DNA of 45,317 nt from Betaproteobacteria bacterium (GTDB taxonomy: Bacteria > Pseudomonadota > Gammaproteobacteria > Burkholderiales > Casimicrobiaceae): contig JAOUIA010000026.1 in the NCBI GenBank assembly GCA_029884335.1, forward strand, positions 1-45,317. Reading direction: 5' to 3'. Made by a program: the position numbers and the translations under genes. The notes under the pieces were generated by a model. It made no database searches, was not told where the DNA came from, and was given only the letters and a program-made list of their open reading frames with translations. Positions 40,283 through 45,317 of the stretch are shown piece by piece (position 1 is the stretch's first letter; each line of letters opens with the position of its first letter).

Positions 40283-41757
40283 TGCTCGATCACCTGCCCG
40301 CGCTGCAGGTCGTCGTCCCGCTGATGAGCGCGCCGATCATCGTCCTGCTGCGCCGCCCGGGCGCGGCGTGGCTCATCTCGACCCTGGCGAGCTTCGTCGC
40401 CTTCGCAATCGCGGTGGCGCTGGCGCTGCGCGTCGCGGAGACCGGGACGGTGTCCTACGCGATGGGCAGCTGGCCGCCGCCGTGGGGCATCGAGTACCGC
40501 GTCGACGCGCTCTCGGCGTTCATGCTGGTGCTCGTGGCCGGCGTGGCGGCCCTCGTCATGCCCTACGCGCGGCGGAGCGTCGCCGCCGAGGTGGCGGAGC
40601 ACCAGGCCTACCTGTTCTACGCGATGTATTGCCTGTGCGTCGCCGGGCTTCTCGGCATGACGATCACTGGCGACCTTTTCAACGTGTTCGTCTTCCTCGA
40701 GATCAGCTCGCTGTCGACCTACGTGCTGATCGCGCTCGGGCGCGGGCGGCGTGCGCTGCTCGCCGCCTTTCAGTACCTGATCGTCGGCACGATCGGCGCG
40801 ACGTTCTACGTGATCGGCATCGGCCTCCTGTACCTCGTCACCGGCTCGCTCAACTTCGCCGACGTCGCGCAGCGCCTCGCCGGCATCGGCGAGCTGCGTC
40901 CGGTGCTGGCCGCCCTGGCGTTCATCACCGTCGGCCTCGGGCTCAAGCTCGCGCTGTTCCCGCTGCACCAGTGGCTGCCCAACGCGTACGCCTTTGCGCC
41001 GTCCGTGGTCACGACCTTCCTCGCGGCGACCGCGACCAAGGTGTCGGTGTACGTGCTGGTCCGCTTCTACTTCCTCGTGTTCGCGCCATCGCAGGCGCTG
41101 GAGGGCGTGCCCGTCGGCGGCGTGCTGATCGCGCTCTCGGCGGCCGCCATCGTCGCCATGTCGCTCGTCGCCGTGTTCCAGCCCGACCTCAAGCGCATGT
41201 TCGCCTACTCCAGCGTGGCGCAGATCGGGTACGTCACGCTCGGTCTCGGCATCGCCAACGAGGCCGCGCTCACCGGTTCGCTGGCGCATCTCGTCAACCA
41301 CGGCGTCACGAAGAGCGCGCTGTTCCTGCTCGTCGGCGGGATCGTGCTGCGCGGCGGGGACGCGTCGTTCGCGAGCCTGGCCGGCCTGGGGCAGCGCATG
41401 CCGTGGACGTCGTTCGGCATCGGCGTCGCAGGCCTCTCGCTCATCGGCGTGCCCGCGACGGCGGGCTTCACGTCCAAGTGGTACCTGATAGCGGGGGCAG
41501 CGGAGCAGGGAAGCTGGTGGATCGTCGCCCTGGTCGTCGCCGGATCGCTGATCGCCGTCGCGTACGTCTGGCGCTTCGTCGAGGCCGCGTACCTCGCTCA
41601 GCCTCCTGCGGGCGCAGCGGCCGGTGAGCCGCCATTGTCGATGAGGGCCTCGGAGGCGGTTGCGGTGGCCTTGTGCGTCGTGCTCGGTCTCGTCACCGCG
41701 TTCAACATCGGCTTCGCGCGCCGCGCCGTCGGCCTGCTGCTTGGAGGCGCAGGGTGA
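40279..41757 (+). CDS. mrpD: Mrp/Mnh antiporter subunit D (first NuoN-like subunit)
   Basis: This 492-residue membrane protein is a NuoL/M/N-type proton-conducting subunit with about 14 helices. The TM5 glutamate is Glu140 (FNVFVFLEISSLSTY), and the central lysines are Lys222 (GLKLALFPLHQWLP) and Lys253 (ATKVSVYVL), the residues that carry protons in this family. FQPDLKRMFAYSSVAQIGY is also present. It overlaps mrpC and the second D-like gene (GTGA). It best matches canonical MrpD. Confidence 0.94.
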   Translation: MMLDHLPALQVVVPLMSAPIIVLLRRPGAAWLISTLASFVAFAIAVALALRVAETGTVSYAMGSWPPPWGIEYRVDALSAFMLVLVAGVAALVMPYARRSVAAEVAEHQAYLFYAMYCLCVAGLLGMTITGDLFNVFVFLEISSLSTYVLIALGRGRRALLAAFQYLIVGTIGATFYVIGIGLLYLVTGSLNFADVAQRLAGIGELRPVLAALAFITVGLGLKLALFPLHQWLPNAYAFAPSVVTTFLAATATKVSVYVLVRFYFLVFAPSQALEGVPVGGVLIALSAAAIVAMSLVAVFQPDLKRMFAYSSVAQIGYVTLGLGIANEAALTGSLAHLVNHGVTKSALFLLVGGIVLRGGDASFASLAGLGQRMPWTSFGIGVAGLSLIGVPATAGFTSKWYLIAGAAEQGSWWIVALVVAGSLIAVAYVWRFVEAAYLAQPPAGAAAGEPPLSMRASEAVAVALCVVLGLVTAFNIGFARRAVGLLLGGAG

Positions 41758-43214
41758 GCGCCGAATCGCTCGCGGCGCTCGCGCCGATGGTGCCCGTCGC
41801 GGCCGCCGCGCTCGCGGCGCTCCTGCATCGCGCGCCCAACCTGCGCGAAGCGGCATCGCTCGCCGCCGGGGCGGTCCTCCTTGCCTGCATCGGCGCGCTC
41901 GTCGGCCCGGTGCTCGCGGGCGAGCGCCCCGAGTTCGTGCTGGTCGAGATGCTGCCGGGCCTCGATCTCGCCTTCCGCGTCGAGCCGTTCGGCCTGCTCT
42001 TCGCGCTGATCGTCGCCGTGCTGTGGCTGCCCAGCACGCTCTACTCGATCGGCTACCTGCGGGCGAACGGGGAGGCGAAGCAGAGCCGGTTCTTCGCTTG
42101 CTTCGCGCTCGCGATCGCAAGCGCAATAGGCGTGGCGTTCGCCGGCAACCTGCTCACGCTCTTCATGTTCTACGAAGCGCTGACGCTGGTCACGTGGCCG
42201 CTGGTGACGCACCACGGCGACGAGGAGGCGCGCCGGGGGGGCCGCACCTACCTCGCCCTGCTGATCGGCACGTCCACCGCGCTCTTCCTGCCCGCGATCG
42301 TGGCCACGTGGGTCGCCGCGGGCACGCTGGACTTCACGCCGGGCGGAATCCTCCGCGGCCGGGTCTCCTACGGCATGGGCACCTTCCTGTTGCTGCTGTT
42401 CGCCTTCGGCATCGGCAAGGCGGCGCTGATGCCGCTCCACCGCTGGTTGCCGGCCGCGATGGTGGCGCCCGCGCCGGTGTCCGCGCTGCTCCACGCAGTG
42501 GCGGTCGTGAAGGCCGGCGCCTTCTGCGTGGTGAAAGTCGTCGTCTACGTGTTCGGCGCGGATGGCACGGTGGCCGACTTCACGCCGCTGGTCACCGTCG
42601 CTGCGTTCACGCTGGTCGCCGCGTCGGTCGTGGCGCTGCGCGCGGACAACCTGAAGCGCCGCCTCGCGTACTCGACGGTGAGCCAGCTCGCCTACGTGGT
42701 GCTGGCGGTCGCGCTCCTCGCGCCGCTGTCCGTAGCCGGCGCGGCGATGCACGTCGTGGCGCACGCGGCGGGGAAGATCACGCTTTTCTTCGCCGCCGGT
42801 GCCGTCTACACGGCTGCGCACAAGACGAAGGTGAGCGAGCTCGATGGCGCGGGCCGCCGGATGCCGTGGACGTTCGGCGCGTTCGCCGTCGCGTCGCTGT
42901 CGATGATCGGCCTGCCGCCGGCCGTGGGCGTGGCGAGCAAGTGGCTGATCGTGGCAGGCGCAGCGCAGGCGGAGAACGCCCTCGCGCTCGCCGCGCTCTT
43001 TGCCGGCACGCTGTTGTCGGCGGGCTACCTGCTGCCGGTCGTCTACCGCGCGTTCCTGCGCGCGCCGGCCGCGGGGGATTCGCCGCACGGAGAAGCGCCT
43101 GCGACGATGGTGGTTGCGCTCGTCGCCACGGCGACGCTGACGGTGGCGCTGTTCTTCCGCCACGACGTGCCGCTCTCGCTGGCGCGAGGCCTGCTCGAGG
43201 GGATGCGGCCATGA
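41754..43214 (+). CDS. second NuoN/MrpD-like antiporter subunit
   Basis: The 486-residue membrane protein has the same architecture as its neighbour: TM5 Glu141 (LFMFYEALTLVTW), Lys222 (GIGKAALMPLHRWLP) and Lys253 (VVKAGAFCVVKVVVY), then NLKRRLAYSTVSQLAY. GTG 41754 overlaps the mrpD stop. An in-frame start upstream would lie inside mrpD and is less likely. It may stand in for the N-terminal NuoL-like half of MrpA, which is not found as such in this cluster. Confidence 0.9.
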   Translation: MSAESLAALAPMVPVAAAALAALLHRAPNLREAASLAAGAVLLACIGALVGPVLAGERPEFVLVEMLPGLDLAFRVEPFGLLFALIVAVLWLPSTLYSIGYLRANGEAKQSRFFACFALAIASAIGVAFAGNLLTLFMFYEALTLVTWPLVTHHGDEEARRGGRTYLALLIGTSTALFLPAIVATWVAAGTLDFTPGGILRGRVSYGMGTFLLLLFAFGIGKAALMPLHRWLPAAMVAPAPVSALLHAVAVVKAGAFCVVKVVVYVFGADGTVADFTPLVTVAAFTLVAASVVALRADNLKRRLAYSTVSQLAYVVLAVALLAPLSVAGAAMHVVAHAAGKITLFFAAGAVYTAAHKTKVSELDGAGRRMPWTFGAFAVASLSMIGLPPAVGVASKWLIVAGAAQAENALALAALFAGTLLSAGYLLPVVYRAFLRAPAAGDSPHGEAPATMVVALVATATLTVALFFRHDVPLSLARGLLEGMRP

Positions 43215-43462
43215 AGGCGCACTGGCTCGACCGGCCCGGCGCGGCGCGCCGCGCGTGGATCGCGTTCGCAGTCGTGCTCTCCGCGAGCGTGCTCGCCCAG
43301 CTCTTCATCGCCGTCGAGCCGCACTTCGCGGCCGAGGGCTGGTTCGGCATGCCGGCGGTCGTCGGCGTCGGCGCGTGCGCCGCGATGGTGCTGTTCGCGA
43401 AGCTCGTCGGCGCCATGCTCAAGCGTCGCGACGACTACTACGGCGACGGGAGCGGCGAGTGA
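43211..43462 (+). CDS. small two-helix membrane protein of the Mrp-like cluster
   Basis: I do not recognise a named family. The 83-residue protein has two hydrophobic segments (about 17-33 and 46-66) with a basic N-terminus and a C-terminal RRDDYYGDGSGE. It is coupled on both sides: its ATG overlaps the preceding stop (ATGA), and its stop overlaps the next GTG (GTGA). This tight fit suggests a real accessory subunit of the antiporter. Confidence 0.75.
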   Translation: MKAHWLDRPGAARRAWIAFAVVLSASVLAQLFIAVEPHFAAEGWFGMPAVVGVGACAAMVLFAKLVGAMLKRRDDYYGDGSGE

Positions 43463-45147
43463 GCGGGGTGCTGGCGCACCCGGCGCTCGCGCTCTTCGTC
43501 GGGGCGGCGCTGGTCGCCGTCCTCAAGGGCCGGTTGCGCTCGACGGTCGCGCTCGCCGCGCCGCTCGCGGCGCTCGCGCTCGTGCTGCGTGCCGGCGACG
43601 GCGTGCACGCCGTGTGGACGTTCGCGGGCGCCGAGCTCGTTCCGTTCGCCGCCGACCCGCTGTCGCGCCTGTTCGGGATCATCTTCGCGATCATGGCCTT
43701 CGGCGGCGCGCTGTTCGGCCTCGACCAACCGCGGCGCGTCGAGATGCCCGCCGCGCTTCTCTACGCCGGGGCGGCGCTCGGCGTGGCGTTCGCGGGCGAC
43801 CTCGTCACCGTCTTCCTGTTCTGGGAACTGATGGCGGTCGGCTCCACGCTCGTGATCTGGAGCGTGGCGACCGCCGAGGCGTATCGGGCCAGCCTGCGCT
43901 ACCTGATGGTGCACCTGGCCGGGGGCACCGTGCTGCTGCTCGGCGTCGCGGTGCACTACGTCGCATCGGGAACGCTCGCGTTCCGCGCGTTCGACGCCGG
44001 GTCCCCGGGGTACTGGCTGATTCTCGCCGGCTTCCTCGTCAACGCCGGGGCGCCGCCGCTCTCCGCGTGGGTGGCCGACGCGTATCCGGAGGCGAGCTTC
44101 AGCGGGACGGTGTTCCTCTCCGCGTTCACGACGAAGATCGCGGTCTATGCGCTGCTGCGCGGCTTCGCCGGCGAGCCGCTGCTGGTGTGGATGGGGCTGT
44201 ACATGGTCTTCTACGGCATCGTCTACGCGCTGCTGGAGAACGACATGCGGCGCATCCTCGCCTACAGCATCGTGAACCAGGTCGGCTTCATGGTCACGGG
44301 CATCGGCATCGGCACGGCGATGGCGCTGAACGGCACGGCGGCGCACGCGTTCACGCACATCCTCTACAAGGGGCTGCTCCTGATGTCGGCGGGCGCCGTG
44401 CTGCACGCCACCGGGCGGCGCAAGTGCAGCGAGCTCGGCGGGCTGTTCCGCTCGATGCCGGTCACGACCCTGTGCGGCATCGTCGGCGCGCTCGCGATCT
44501 CGTCCTTCCCGCTCACCTCGGGCTTCGTGTCGAAGTCGATGATCAGCCAAGCCGCGGGCGACGAGCACCTCGTGTGGGTGTGGCTGGCGCTCGCGGCGGC
44601 CTCGGCCGGCGTGTTCCTGCACGCCGGGATCAAGTTCCCCTGGTTCGTCTTCTTCCAGAAGGACTCCGGGCTGCGGCCGCCGGACCCGCCGCTCAACATG
44701 CGGCTCGCGATGATCCTCTTCGCTGCGCTCTGCCTGGCGCTGGGCGTGTGGTACGAGCCGCTGTACGCGCTGCTGCCGTTCCCGGCCGACTACGTGCCCT
44801 ACACCGGCTGGCACGTCGTCGGGCAGCTTCAGCTCCTGCTGTTCTCGGGGCTCGCGTTCTTCGCGCTGCTGCCGCTGCTCAAGCGCACGCCGACGATCAC
44901 GCTGGACGTCGACTGGCTCTATCGTCGGGCCCTGCCGGCAATCGTCGCCGCAGCCGAGCGTTCCCGGCGCGTCGTCGCTCGCGGCTGGCACGCGGGGTGG
45001 TCGAGCGCCGTCGAGGGCGTCGCCGCGCACGTGCACCGCACGCATGGGCCGGAAGGCATCATGGCGCGTACCTGGTCGGTGCGCAGCATGGGGCTGTGGA
45101 TGCTCGCGCTGCTGCTCGGGCTGCTGCTGATCGGGTTCGCCGCCTGA
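43459..45147 (+). CDS. third NuoN/MrpD-like antiporter subunit with C-terminal extension
   Basis: The 562-residue membrane protein has TM5 Glu123 (VFLFWELMAVGSTLVIW) and Lys226 in FLSAFTTKIAVYAL. In the broken TM7 helix, where the two sister proteins have Lys222, it has Asn195 (FLVNAGAPPLSAW). About 60 residues after TM14 (TLDVDWLYRRALP onward) lead to one more C-terminal helix, a layout reminiscent of NuoL-like tails. GTG 43459 overlaps the small-protein gene. It ends the cluster; whether it moves protons or has a structural role is open. Confidence 0.9.
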   Translation: MSGVLAHPALALFVGAALVAVLKGRLRSTVALAAPLAALALVLRAGDGVHAVWTFAGAELVPFAADPLSRLFGIIFAIMAFGGALFGLDQPRRVEMPAALLYAGAALGVAFAGDLVTVFLFWELMAVGSTLVIWSVATAEAYRASLRYLMVHLAGGTVLLLGVAVHYVASGTLAFRAFDAGSPGYWLILAGFLVNAGAPPLSAWVADAYPEASFSGTVFLSAFTTKIAVYALLRGFAGEPLLVWMGLYMVFYGIVYALLENDMRRILAYSIVNQVGFMVTGIGIGTAMALNGTAAHAFTHILYKGLLLMSAGAVLHATGRRKCSELGGLFRSMPVTTLCGIVGALAISSFPLTSGFVSKSMISQAAGDEHLVWVWLALAAASAGVFLHAGIKFPWFVFFQKDSGLRPPDPPLNMRLAMILFAALCLALGVWYEPLYALLPFPADYVPYTGWHVVGQLQLLLFSGLAFFALLPLLKRTPTITLDVDWLYRRALPAIVAAAERSRRVVARGWHAGWSSAVEGVAAHVHRTHGPEGIMARTWSVRSMGLWMLALLLGLLLIGFAA

Positions 45148-45317
45148 CGCGCGCAGCCGAGGCGCATTTCCGGCCGCGCCGTCGCGCGGTCCTTGAGGCG
45201 CGTCAACTCGTAAGCGGCAACACGGGCCGCGTGTTGACCGCGCTCAATCCCCGGGGCCCGTGACGGCGGAATATCGTCGTTGACGCGCCCGATGCGCGTC
45301 GTGCAAGTCAAGGATCG
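45148..45317. promoter_or_regulatory. palindrome-rich control region at the window edge
   Basis: No gene is seen in these 170 bases. Two 14-base palindromes share the TTGA-N6-TCAA core: TTGAGGCGCGTCAA at 45193-45206 and TTGACCGCGCTCAA at 45234-45247. Their starts are 41 bases apart. A third inverted repeat, GACGCGC/GCGCGTC, lies at 45282-45300. The region probably controls a gene beyond the right edge, perhaps under the same regulator as nqr and frd. These two sites are less symmetrical at the fifth base than those before nqrA and frdC. Confidence 0.5.

Overview
This is a very GC-rich (roughly 70 %) bacterial segment with tightly packed genes, many joined by ATGA, GTGA or TGATG overlaps. A Na+-NQR operon, an OprD-type porin, TrmB next to ThiS/ThiG, and two families of dispersed palindromic repeats point to a Gram-negative proteobacterium. 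A betaproteobacterium is my best guess; this is inference from gene content, since no rRNA or tRNA marker is present.

Layout. 1-5637 (+): a 106-bp tandem repeat, a sugar-type ABC permease, an EEP-family phosphodiesterase and a three-domain glycosyltransferase. 5604-5750: three copies of a REP-like palindrome between convergent genes. 5743-26700 (-): a long co-directional stretch. Read in transcription order it holds an NfnS-NfnL fusion, a rubrerythrin-like protein, pyruvate:ferredoxin oxidoreductase (NifJ), a DHOD-like flavoprotein, a 2[4Fe-4S] ferredoxin, malic enzyme, nqrABCDEF, a CBS-domain protein, apbE, nqrM, an ECF sigma factor with a small zinc anti-sigma factor, thiS, thiG, an exported protein and trmB. 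26701-27180: a divergent control region. 27181-45147 (+): Wolinella-type fumarate reductase frdCAB, aspartate ammonia-lyase, a 460-bp gap with tandem repeats, a Dcu C4-dicarboxylate transporter, an OprD-like porin, a dicarboxylate/amino-acid:cation symporter, a GltI-like binding protein and a 10-gene Mrp-like cation/proton antiporter cluster. The window ends in another palindrome-rich control region.

How the genes may work together (inference). Aspartate or glutamate and C4-dicarboxylates enter through the porin, symporter, binding protein and Dcu carrier. AspA makes fumarate from aspartate, and the dihaem fumarate reductase reduces it with menaquinol. Malic enzyme and NifJ turn malate into pyruvate, acetyl-CoA, reduced pyridine nucleotide and reduced ferredoxin. 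The Nfn fusion balances ferredoxin, NADH and NADPH. Na+-NQR couples NADH:quinone reduction to Na+ export, and the Mrp-like complex could exchange Na+ and H+. This reads as a sodium-linked fumarate/aspartate respiration island.

Regulation. Six palindromes of the form TTGA-N6-TCAA (the FNR/CRP-family core) were noticed, all in intergenic DNA: one before nqrA, three between nfn and frdC, and two at the right end. Two of them lie at the class-II activator distance from a TAnnnT -10 element. No FNR-family regulator gene is inside the window.
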